Shown: in pieces, positions 1 through 5,544 of the stretch
How the letters are laid out: every line of letters begins with the position of its first letter
How positions within the stretch are numbered: position 1 is the first letter of the stretch
Source: CAYWRO01 sp964460345
Lineage (GTDB): Bacteria; Planctomycetota; Phycisphaerae; Phycisphaerales; UBA1924
Direction of reading: 5' to 3'
Length of the DNA stretch: 7,231 nt
NCBI GenBank assembly: GCA_964460345.1
Contig: CAYWRO010000121.1
Span: 1-7,231 of the forward strand
Made by a program: the position numbers and the translations under genes
The notes under the pieces: model-generated
What the model saw: the letters and a program-made list of their open reading frames with translations, nothing else
Told to the model about the DNA's origin: nothing
The model's database searches: none

Positions 1-458
1 TTGCGTTCGAGCACATCAGGATCGACGACCTGCCGCTCTACAACCAGGACTTCGACGCGGCGTACCCGCCCGTGTGCCGGCGGCTGAAGGAGCAGGTCGC
101 CGCGTGCGATGCGATCCTGTTCGTCACGCCCGAGTACAACCGCTCCGTCCCCGGCGTCCTGAAGAACGCGATCGACATCGCCTCGCGCCCGTACGGCCAC
201 AGCGCCCTGGCCGGCAAGCCCGCGGCGGTCTGCGGCACGTCGCCCGGCTCGATCGGCACCGCGCTGGCCCAGCAGCACCTGCGCAACATCCTGGCGTACC
301 TGGACTGCCCCACGCTGGCCCAGCCGGAGATCTTCATCCAGTTCCGGGACGACATGATCTCCCTCGACGGCACGATCAACAAGCCGGAGACCGCGGCGTA
401 CCTCCAGAAGTTCGTGGACCGGTTCATCGAGTGGTTCGGGCAGCATCGGAAGGGGTAA
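1..458 (+). CDS. NAD(P)H-dependent FMN reductase, 5' end missing
   Basis: This flavoprotein transfers electrons from NAD(P)H through bound FMN to quinones, azo compounds, chromate or free flavin; the true substrate cannot be told from sequence. The first full codon is at position 3 and 151 residues are visible before TAA at 456-458. Residues 43-63 of the fragment carry the family signature TPEYNRSVPGVLKNAID followed by ASRP, which forms the FMN-phosphate and isoalloxazine contact region. Residues 71-88 (GKPAAVCGTSPGSIGTA) and the following QHLRNIL match the next conserved block of the YieF/ChrR-type flavodoxin fold. Relative to a usual length of about 180-190 residues, only the N-terminal strand and the first phosphate-binding loop are missing, lost to the window edge. 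A GTG at 72 lies inside the fold and is not the start. The gene converges on speA. Assignment to the FMN_red family is secure; a specific gene name is not. Confidence 0.9.
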   Translation, partial: AFEHIRIDDLPLYNQDFDAAYPPVCRRLKEQVAACDAILFVTPEYNRSVPGVLKNAIDIASRPYGHSALAGKPAAVCGTSPGSIGTALAQQHLRNILAYLDCPTLAQPEIFIQFRDDMISLDGTINKPETAAYLQKFVDRFIEWFGQHRKG

Positions 459-510
459 GTCCGGAGCGCAGCGCCACGCCCGGATGGCGCTCGGGGCGAG
501 AAGATTCTCA

Positions 511-536
511 CGCAGAGGCGCAGAGAGCGCAGAGAG
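511..536. repeat. 9-bp-periodic CGCAGAG repeat, three units
   Basis: Three adjacent units read CGCAGAGG, CGCAGAGAG and CGCAGAGAG, giving a period of 8-9 bp. They lie 52 bp after the FMN reductase stop and just before the hairpin at 545-576. Related CGCAGATT and CACAGAG units occur at 5191-5217 and 5273-5339, so this is one member of a dispersed family within the window. Repeats of this type are, to my knowledge, frequent between genes in planctomycetes. No function is known to me. Confidence 0.75.
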
Positions 537-544
537 GAAACAGA

Positions 545-576
545 AATGGGCGGCGCCCGTGACAGCGCCGCCCATT
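545..576. terminator. Perfect 12-bp hairpin between convergent genes, probable bidirectional terminator
   Basis: The left arm AATGGGCGGCGC (545-556) is exactly complementary to the right arm GCGCCGCCCATT (565-576), with the 8-base loop CCGTGACA. It lies between two converging genes, 86 bp past the FMN reductase stop and about 145 bp past the speA stop. Read on the minus strand, the stem is followed by ATTTCTGTTT, a broken U-rich tail, so termination of speA transcripts is the better supported direction. On the plus strand the tail is only ATTGTCC, which is weak. It could also act as a 3'-end stabiliser. The hairpin is certain; its role is inferred. Confidence 0.6.
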
Positions 577-691
577 GTCCATTCTCCACTGTCCGTCATT
601 CATTCCCCCCTCCCCTCCGCGAGCCCTGCGCCTGATGCATGAGCATCTTCCCCCGACCCCGCCCTTAGGCGCCTCGCGCTCATCCCCACTG

Positions 692-719
692 TTCTCTATT
701 CTCTATTCTCTATTCTCTA
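692..719. repeat. 7-bp tandem repeat, four copies of TTCTCTA
   Basis: Four exact head-to-tail copies of TTCTCTA run up to the end of speA; a broken fifth copy (TTC) overlaps the complement of the speA stop codon at 721-723. On the speA transcript the stop is therefore followed directly by an A/G-rich AATAGAG repeat. Exact copies suggest recent slippage. Upstream, 571-600 has looser related text (CCATTGTCCATTCTCC). Confidence 0.9.
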
Positions 720-720
720 T

Positions 721-2694
721 TCACTCTTCCAAATACGTGTACCCGTCGAGCCCGTCTTCGTAGAACTTCAGCAGGGCTTTGCTCTCCTGCACTGTGAGCT
801 GCCCGCGCTTCACGGCGCGTTCGGTGCTCTTGCGCATGATGCGGCGCATCTCCTCGTGGTCGAACTGCACGTAGGAGAGGACTTCCTTCACGCTGTCCCC
901 CTCGACGACCTCTTCGATCTCCCAGCCCACTCCATTGGTGTCGCCGTCGTCATCGAGCACGACGTGCACGGCGTGGGTGTCGCCGAAGAGGTTGTGCAGG
1001 TCGCCGAGCGTCTCCTGGTAGGCGCCGACGAGGAAGACGCCGAGGTAGTAGGGCTCGCCCTCGCGGAGTTCGTGCAGTTCCAGCGTCTTCTTCTCGATGC
1101 GCTTGTCGACGAAGTGGTCGATCTTGCCGTCCGAGTCGCAGGAGATGTCCGCCAGCACGCCGCGGCAGGTCGGGTCTTCGTTGAGCCGGTGGATCGGGCA
1201 GATCGGGAACAGCTGGTCGATCGCCCAGGAGTCCGGCACGGATTGGAAGAGCGAGAAGTTGCAGAAGTAGATCTCTGACAAGATCTCGGGAAGCTTCTCG
1301 AGTTCCTCCGGCAGCTCTCCCTTCTTCGCCGCCAGCTCCGTGATCTTGTGCCCGATCGCCCAGAAGAGCCGTTCGCTCGCCGCGCGCATCGGCAGCGTCA
1401 TGTAACCAAGGTTGAAGAGGCTCATGGCCTCATCGCGCGCCTGCATGGCGTCGTGGTAGACGTCGGTGATGTTCTTCTCCGTGAGGCGCTCGTAGGCGTC
1501 GACGAGGTCGAGCACCGGCTGCGGCGTGTCGTCGGCTTCGGCCTCCATCTGCCGCCGCACCCACGGCAGGTCCGGGTCGGCCTGGAAGCGGCTCTTGCCG
1601 AGGACGTCGAAGATGAGCACGCTGGAGTACGCCACCATCGCGCGGCCGGACTCCGAGATGATGTTCGGGTGCGGCGCGCCGGCGGCTTCGCACACCGTCT
1701 TGATGCGGTAGACCACGTCCTCGGCGTACTCCTCGAACGTGTAGTTGATGCTGCTCTCGTACGCGCTCTGGCTGCCGTCGTAATCGACGCCGAGACCGCC
1801 GCCAATGTCGATCGTGGTCAGCCCCGCGCCGAGGCGGCGCAGCTCCGTGTAGAGGTAGGCCAGCTCGTTGATCGCGTTCTTGACGTAGCGGATGTCGGAG
1901 ACCTGGCTGCCGACGTGGCAGTGGACCATCATCAGGCAGTCGGCCATCCCCTCAGCCTTGAGCAGCTCGAGGGCGGAGAGCGCTTCGGAGACGAACAGGC
2001 CGAACTTGCTGCGCACGCCGGCGGAGCCCTCCCACTTGCCCGCCCCGCGGGCCGAGAGCTTGACGCGCACGCCGATCTTCGGCTTGACGTTGTACTTCTT
2101 GGCGTGCTTGATGATCAGCTTCAACTCGCTGAACTTCTCGACGACCGGGATGATGTTGCGCCCCAGCTTGCTGGCCAGCAGCACGGTCTCGATGAACTCA
2201 TCGTCCTTGAAGCCGTTGCAGACGATCGGCATGTCGCCGTGCCCCGCCGTCAGGGCGAGCACGGCCAGCAGTTCGGGCTTGCTGCCCGCCTCCAGCCCGA
2301 AGTCGACCTCCGCGCCCAGGTCGCGGATCTGCTCGCAGATGTGCCGCTGCTGGTTGACCTTGATCGGGTAGACGCACTGGTACTTGCCCGTGTACTCGTG
2401 GCTGGCGATCGCGGCGTCAAAGGCGCGGCGCAGCTCGCGCACGCGGTGGGCGAGCAGGTCGTCAAAGCGGATCAGGACCGGCGAGCAGATGCCGCGCTCG
2501 GTCAATCCCTGCATCAGCTCGTACAGATCGACTTCGCCGCCCGCCTGCTTCCGCGGCCGCACGACCAGGTGCCCGTGTTCATTGACCGCGAAGTACCCCT
2601 TCCCCCAGTCGGGCAGGCCGTAGAGGCGCGCGGAATCCTCGGTCGTCCACCGGCCATGGAGGAACGCCTGACGGGGAGTGGAAATCGTCGCCAT
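721..2694 (-). CDS. speA: Biosynthetic arginine decarboxylase (PLP-dependent, SpeA type)
   Basis: This enzyme decarboxylates L-arginine to agmatine, the first step of the agmatine route to putrescine and spermidine. It belongs to the alanine-racemase-like fold III decarboxylases. Counting from the ATG at 2694 (657 residues), the PLP lysine is K112 in YPIKVNQ. HVGSQ is at 260-264, the PLP-phosphate loop GGGLGVDYDG at 298-307 and SESGRA at 347-352. The C-terminal barrel has NFSLFQSVPDSWAIDQLFP, the catalytic CDSDG at 519-523 and GAYQETLGDLHNLFGDT. The protein ends in GYTYLEE like E. coli SpeA, and its length equals the family norm of about 630-660. The ATG is preceded by GGAAGGG nine bases upstream. 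A TTG start at 2712 would add six residues, but the SD sequence would then lie inside the gene, so I reject it. All expected active-site motifs are present. The gene lies 186 bp downstream of phhA on the same strand. Confidence 0.97.
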   Translation of the reverse strand: MATISTPRQAFLHGRWTTEDSARLYGLPDWGKGYFAVNEHGHLVVRPRKQAGGEVDLYELMQGLTERGICSPVLIRFDDLLAHRVRELRRAFDAAIASHEYTGKYQCVYPIKVNQQRHICEQIRDLGAEVDFGLEAGSKPELLAVLALTAGHGDMPIVCNGFKDDEFIETVLLASKLGRNIIPVVEKFSELKLIIKHAKKYNVKPKIGVRVKLSARGAGKWEGSAGVRSKFGLFVSEALSALELLKAEGMADCLMMVHCHVGSQVSDIRYVKNAINELAYLYTELRRLGAGLTTIDIGGGLGVDYDGSQSAYESSINYTFEEYAEDVVYRIKTVCEAAGAPHPNIISESGRAMVAYSSVLIFDVLGKSRFQADPDLPWVRRQMEAEADDTPQPVLDLVDAYERLTEKNITDVYHDAMQARDEAMSLFNLGYMTLPMRAASERLFWAIGHKITELAAKKGELPEELEKLPEILSEIYFCNFSLFQSVPDSWAIDQLFPICPIHRLNEDPTCRGVLADISCDSDGKIDHFVDKRIEKKTLELHELREGEPYYLGVFLVGAYQETLGDLHNLFGDTHAVHVVLDDDGDTNGVGWEIEEVVEGDSVKEVLSYVQFDHEEMRRIMRKSTERAVKRGQLTVQESKALLKFYEDGLDGYTYLEE

Positions 2695-2757
2695 CGGCAC
2701 CAGCCCTTCCAATGCAAAGGGGTCGCGTGATTGAATACGGGAATCGGTCCCACCCTT

Positions 2758-2785
2758 GCCGCGGCGGAGGCTTCAACGCCGCGGC
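2758..2785 (-). promoter_or_regulatory. Hairpin in the phhA-speA gap, speA leader
   Basis: GCCGCGGCG (2758-2766) pairs perfectly with CGCCGCGGC (2777-2785) around a 10-base loop, giving a 9-bp all-GC stem. Its edge is about 63 bases before the speA ATG. No run of U follows on either strand, so it is not a classical terminator. It may be a leader structure controlling speA, a processing or stabilising element between phhA and speA, or chance in GC-rich DNA. The rest of the gap holds no open frame that I support and no convincing promoter; the most AT-rich spot is ATATTTTG near 2855-2863. Confidence 0.4.
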
Positions 2786-2880
2786 CTCATCCTTGAACGG
2801 TAAGCATAGCGCTGCGCGCGGCTTGCCTGCGCGAAAAGTGGTCCGTCCGCTCGTGATATTTTGCGCCGCCGACGGCTCGC

Positions 2881-3795
2881 CTATGCCCCGACCGCCTCGT
2901 GCACCCGGTCCCCCAGCACCCGCTCGGCGTAGGAGTTCATCGCGTCCCGGAGCTGCTCGAAGGAGTCCAGCACGTACAGGATCGGCTGGTAGTGGTCGAT
3001 CTCGAAGGTCGTCTCGCACACCCGCTCCAGGTCGAACGCCCGCCGCTCGACCTTCCCCTCGCCGGCGCCTTCGGGCGCCTCCAGGGCGTGCTTGCTCTCG
3101 CCGTGGCTGGAGATCAGCCCGGAGCCGTAGATCTTCAGCCGCCCCTCCTCGTGGATCAGGCCGAACTCGACCGTGAACCAGAAGAGCCGCCCGAGGCGCT
3201 CGACGTGGTATTCATCCTCGCACAGCAGCGCGGCCTTGCCGTACGTCTGCAGGAACTCGGCAAAGACCGGGTCGGCGTGCAGCGGCACGTGCCCGAAGAC
3301 GTCGTGGAAGATGTCCGGCTCCGGCAGGTAATCCATCTTCTCGCGCGGCCGCACGACGATCGTCGTCGGAAACTCCCGCTTGGCCAGGCACGCAAAGAAC
3401 GCCTTGGCAGGCAGGTACCCCGGCACGCCGCGGCTCTGCCAGCCGGTCAGGGGCCGCAGGTACTCGTTGATTCCCTTGATCGTCCGCCCCGGCTGCGTCG
3501 GGTGCTCGGTCTGGCCGAAGAGCAGCGGCACGCGGTCCGGCTCGAGGCGGATCGCTTTCAGCCCGTTGATGAACGTCCGCGACGCCTGCTCTTCGAGCAC
3601 CTCCCAGCGGCGCTCGTAGAGCTCCTTCCAGACCTGGTGGTTTTCCTCGGTGTAGCGCTCGTAGTTCTGCGTGACGTAGAAGGTGTCGGGGTTGATCTGC
3701 TCGGCCGGCAGGTTCCCCGCCGCATCCGCCGCGGCCTGGGCCCGATCGTTCTCGGGGCCGTCGATGATCTGGTTGTAGTTGATGTCGGCGCGCAT
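2881..3795 (-). CDS. phhA: Phenylalanine 4-monooxygenase (pterin-dependent aromatic amino acid hydroxylase)
   Basis: The enzyme hydroxylates L-phenylalanine to L-tyrosine with O2 and a tetrahydropterin, using a non-heme iron. The 304 residues show the family signature PDIFHDVFGHVP at 160-171, so the two iron-binding histidines are H164 and H169. The third ligand is E210 in WFTVEFGL, and RLKIYGSGLISS follows at 219-230. Only the catalytic domain is present, as usual for bacterial forms, with about 35 extra N-terminal residues that look polar and flexible. There is no ACT regulatory domain and no tetramerisation coiled coil as in the animal enzyme. The ATG is supported by AGGAGG eight bases upstream (complement at 3804-3809). 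Reaction turnover normally needs a pterin-carbinolamine dehydratase (PhhB), which is not in this window. The gene lies upstream of speA on the same strand. Tryptophan or tyrosine hydroxylase activity cannot be strictly excluded, but the motif context fits phenylalanine. Confidence 0.95.
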   Translation of the reverse strand: MRADINYNQIIDGPENDRAQAAADAAGNLPAEQINPDTFYVTQNYERYTEENHQVWKELYERRWEVLEEQASRTFINGLKAIRLEPDRVPLLFGQTEHPTQPGRTIKGINEYLRPLTGWQSRGVPGYLPAKAFFACLAKREFPTTIVVRPREKMDYLPEPDIFHDVFGHVPLHADPVFAEFLQTYGKAALLCEDEYHVERLGRLFWFTVEFGLIHEEGRLKIYGSGLISSHGESKHALEAPEGAGEGKVERRAFDLERVCETTFEIDHYQPILYVLDSFEQLRDAMNSYAERVLGDRVHEAVGA

Positions 3796-4038
3796 CGGAC
3801 CACCCTCCTGTCTTCAAGCCCAGCCGTCCGAACGGGAACGGAACCGGATCATCCTATCCGCATTCCCGCCCCGTCCAGCCCGGTACCAAGGACCGGACGC
3901 TTCCTTTCAATATAGAAGCCCGGCGGCCTCGCCGCCCCTCGCCGGCCGCCTTCCCGCTCCCCGGCCGGCGCGGGGGAACACCCGCCGCGCGGCAGTCGAA
4001 CCTTGATCCGCCCGCCTGACCTGCCCACAATCGCTCCC
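3796..4038. other. Divergent intergenic region between phhA and the lipoprotein gene
   Basis: This gap should hold the promoters for phhA (leftward) and for the small lipoprotein gene (rightward). The only AT-rich patch is TTTCAATATAGAAG near 3906-3919. On the minus strand it offers TATATT, a good -10 sequence, but with no matching -35. A hairpin GGCGGC-CTC-GCCGCC lies at 3922-3936, and the same left arm can instead pair with GGCCGCC at 3944-3950, so two exclusive folds are possible. No run of T follows. No gene is supported here; open frames crossing it look like shadows of neighbouring genes. Confidence 0.4.
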
Positions 4039-4311
4039 ATGCGTCGCACACTGCCCATCTCGCTCCTCCTGCTTGCCGCCGCGGCGGGTCTGGCCGCGTG
4101 CAACGACGACGACACCGTCGAGATCCACATCAACGGCGGCGCGACCAAGGCCCGCATCGTGGCGAACAAGGGCCCCAACACCCCCACGGGCCCGTTGACG
4201 GTCGCAGAGCAGAAGAAGCTCCTCAAGGCGATCCGCAAGAACCCGGACCGCATCAGGACGCTCACCAACCGGGAGCGCCGCTGGCTTGCCGGCGCGGCCG
4301 TCTCCGACTGA
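4039..4311 (+). CDS. Small putative lipoprotein, function unknown
   Basis: This 90-residue protein has a clear type II signal peptide: MRR, a hydrophobic stretch (residues 5-20), and the lipobox LAAC with the lipidated cysteine at C21. The mature protein would begin CNDDD; the Asp at position +2 is absent, so the E. coli rule would not hold it in the inner membrane. The mature part is short and charged, with VEIHINGG near 27-34 and a basic helical C-terminal half (EQKKLLKAIRKN, LTNRERRWLAG). I do not recognise the family. The ATG at 4039 places the signal peptide at the N-terminus; an in-frame TTG at 4003 would add twelve residues rich in proline ahead of it, so it is unlikely. No Shine-Dalgarno sequence is visible. 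The next gene starts 99 bp downstream. Confidence 0.75.
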   Translation: MRRTLPISLLLLAAAAGLAACNDDDTVEIHINGGATKARIVANKGPNTPTGPLTVAEQKKLLKAIRKNPDRIRTLTNRERRWLAGAAVSD

Positions 4312-4322
4312 TCGGGCTTTTT
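4304..4322 (+). terminator. Weak terminator-like hairpin overlapping the lipoprotein stop
   Basis: CCGA (4304-4307) pairs with TCGG (4312-4315) around CTGA, followed by GC and five T residues (4318-4322). The stem is only 4 bp plus a T-G wobble, and it includes the stop codon, so it is marginal. The perfect 10-bp palindrome GCGTGCACGC follows at 4323-4332. A possible -10 sequence TATGCT (4348-4353) lies before the next gene, but I see no suitable -35. Confidence 0.25.
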
Positions 4323-4410
4323 GCGTGCACGCGCGGGGACTTTCCTGTATGCTTTCAGTCGGAGCGTTCGCCTCGCCGCGTCCCTTCTTCGGTTCTGAAG
4401 GAGGTGTCCC

Positions 4411-5166
4411 GTGCACGAGAAGCGGAACTTCGTTCTGACGTTGCTGCTCTCCGCGGCGGTGCTGTGGAGCCTGTTCAACTGGCTGATCGCGCCGGAGTTC
4501 TTTCGCGAGCTCTCCATCCCGATGTGGCTGAAGGTCGCCTCGCTGCTCATCGCCGCAGCCCTCAGCGGGGCGCTGTTCATCGCCTATCGGTACGAGGATC
4601 CGCTGGAGGACGACCTGGCCCGGATCACCGGCGGCCGCTACTACGAGCACGACGGCCTCTGCTTCATGCCGCTGATCCGCGTTGTTCCGGGCGGCGGGGC
4701 GAGCGGGGAGGAACAGGCGGAGATTTCGCTCTACTACCAGAACCGCTACTCGAATGGGTGCGAGGCGGTGATTCACCTGCGTCCGCCGATCAAGACCTTT
4801 GCGACGCACCGCGGCGCGCGCGATGTGCACTTCGCCTTCAAGGCGCGTCCCGGCGGCTTCGGCGTGGTGCACCAGGCGATCGCCGTGCACCCCAAGGCCC
4901 AGGGGCAGGAGATCGAGGTCGAACTCGCCGCGGCGGTGCGGTGGCCGATGTCGCACGGCGATGAACTGCGCTCCCACAGCGGCATGGCGTGCGGGACCTT
5001 CGAGGTGGACTGGGCCCTCGCCTACCGCCAGGGGGAGCACGAACTGTGCGGCGAAATCGAACTGCACAACCCCGTGACGCTCCACATCACCATGCCGCTC
5101 GGCGTGAAAGCAACCTGCCCGCGCCACAACGAGAGCACGCAGGAAACGATCACGGCGGTGATGTGA
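4411..5166 (+). CDS. Two-helix membrane protein with a soluble C-terminal domain, function unknown
   Basis: The 251-residue product has a short charged start (MHEKRN), a first membrane helix at about 7-27, a short linker with PEFFRELSIP, and a second helix at about 40-59. A soluble domain of about 190 residues follows. With two helices the N- and C-termini should face the same side; the positive N-terminus and the RYED after helix 2 suggest the cytoplasm. The soluble part alternates short hydrophobic strands (AEISLYY, CEAVIHL, VHFAFKA, FEVDWALAY, HELCGEIELH, VTLHITM), which suggests a beta-rich fold. It contains five cysteines (84, 117, 194, 213, 236) with no metal-binding pair spacing. I do not recognise the family. 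The GTG start is well supported: AAGGAGGTG at 4398-4406 matches the 16S tail, with six bases between AAGGAGG and GTG. An ATG-led alternative is not needed. The downstream gap is the repeat-rich region. Confidence 0.85.
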   Translation: MHEKRNFVLTLLLSAAVLWSLFNWLIAPEFFRELSIPMWLKVASLLIAAALSGALFIAYRYEDPLEDDLARITGGRYYEHDGLCFMPLIRVVPGGGASGEEQAEISLYYQNRYSNGCEAVIHLRPPIKTFATHRGARDVHFAFKARPGGFGVVHQAIAVHPKAQGQEIEVELAAAVRWPMSHGDELRSHSGMACGTFEVDWALAYRQGEHELCGEIELHNPVTLHITMPLGVKATCPRHNESTQETITAVM

Positions 5167-5190
5167 GCGGGCGGGGGAGGGGGGAGAATC

Positions 5191-5217
5191 CGCAGATTGC
5201 GCAGATTTCGCAGATGA
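5191..5217. repeat. 9-bp tandem repeat, three CGCAGATT units
   Basis: The units CGCAGATTG, CGCAGATTT and CGCAGATGA follow head to tail, 25 bp after the stop of the membrane protein gene. They resemble the units at 511-536 in sequence and period. To my knowledge such CGCAGATT tracts are common between planctomycete genes; the function is unknown. Confidence 0.75.
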
Positions 5218-5272
5218 AGAGAGTGTGAACCACGGCGTTCGACGGGGGAAGGTGGGGGGCGCCGCCGCCTGC

Positions 5273-5339
5273 CTCTGCGCTCTCTGTGTCCTCTGTGGTT
5301 CACTTTCTTTTGAACACAGAGCACACAGAGACCACAGAG
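5273..5339. repeat. Imperfect 29-bp inverted repeat of the CACAGAG family
   Basis: The left arm (5273-5302, containing CTCTGTGTCCTCTGTGGTTCA in part) is complementary to the right arm (5311-5339, containing TGAACACAGAGCACACAGAG), with three mismatches and one bulged G around the 8-base loop CTTTCTTT. Both arms consist of CACAGAG-type units. The transcript would fold into a long hairpin and could end the membrane protein transcript, although no U-tract follows. Opposed insertion of two members of the dispersed repeat family would explain the structure. Confidence 0.8.
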
Positions 5340-5355
5340 AGAAGCAGAAGCCAAC

Positions 5356-5544
5356 AGGTCATTTGGCCGGGGCTATAGGTCACTTGCCCGCGGCCATAGA
5401 TCATATACCGGGACCTATAGATCATATGTCGGGACCTATAGGTCATATAAGACGAGCAAATGATCAAACGCCCCCGGCGAACGATCAGATGACCCCGGCA
5501 AATGATCATTTGGAGCGGGCAAATGATCATTTGCCGCGGCCAGA
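5356..5544. repeat. Nine head-to-tail 21-bp units (palindrome-containing tandem array)
   Basis: Nine units of exactly 21 bp start at 5356, 5377, 5398, 5419, 5440, 5461, 5482, 5503 and 5524. Each begins with a variant of [A/T/C]G[A/G]TCA followed by a GC-rich half such as CCCCGGC or CGGGACC, with no spacers. Units 1-4 end in TAT or CAT; units 5-8 end in AA (AAA or GAA), giving two sub-types. Six units (3, 4, 6, 7, 8, 9) contain GATC at the same place; units 1, 2 and 5 have GGTC. One frame reads seven-residue repeats such as ANDHLER, but uses the codon ATA six times in GC-rich DNA. This argues against translation and for a DNA- or RNA-level element. Possible roles are a protein-binding array, an iteron-like site or a decaying minisatellite. 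Confidence 0.9.
5518..5535. promoter_or_regulatory. 18-bp perfect palindrome at the end of the 21-bp array
   Basis: GGCAAATGATCATTTGCC equals its own reverse complement and is centred on the GATC of unit 9. The preceding unit gives a shorter perfect palindrome, CAAATGATCATTTG (5499-5512), with its centre exactly 21 bp earlier. Such spaced palindromes look like sites for a dimeric DNA-binding protein on one face of the helix. The protein is unknown and the role is inferred. Confidence 0.45.

Noticed and set aside
1348..2730. A 460-codon open frame on the plus strand
   Set aside because: It lies wholly opposite speA, whose protein matches the SpeA family over its full length; the frame's product is low-complexity and rich in Val, Asp, Arg and Ala, as expected of an antisense shadow in GC-rich DNA.
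2899..3915. A 338-codon open frame on the plus strand
   Set aside because: It is opposite phhA, which carries intact catalytic motifs and a strong ribosome site; the frame shows no recognisable domain.
4348..4353. Promoter -10 sequence TATGCT for the membrane protein gene
   Set aside because: No -35 sequence is present at 16-19 bp, and no extended -10 TGn motif; a single hexamer match is not sufficient.
3907..5127. A 406-codon open frame on the minus strand
   Set aside because: It runs antisense to the lipoprotein and membrane protein genes, which have a signal peptide, membrane helices and a perfect Shine-Dalgarno sequence. The antisense product is Arg/Ala/Gly-rich and featureless.
5356..5544. 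CRISPR array
   Set aside because: The units are contiguous with no spacers, differ from one another, and there are no cas genes nearby.
5356..5544. Plasmid iteron origin
   Set aside because: The 21-bp period fits iterons, but there is no replication-initiator gene, no DnaA-box cluster that I can see, and no AT-rich melting region beside the array; the surrounding genes look chromosomal. Kept only as a remote possibility.
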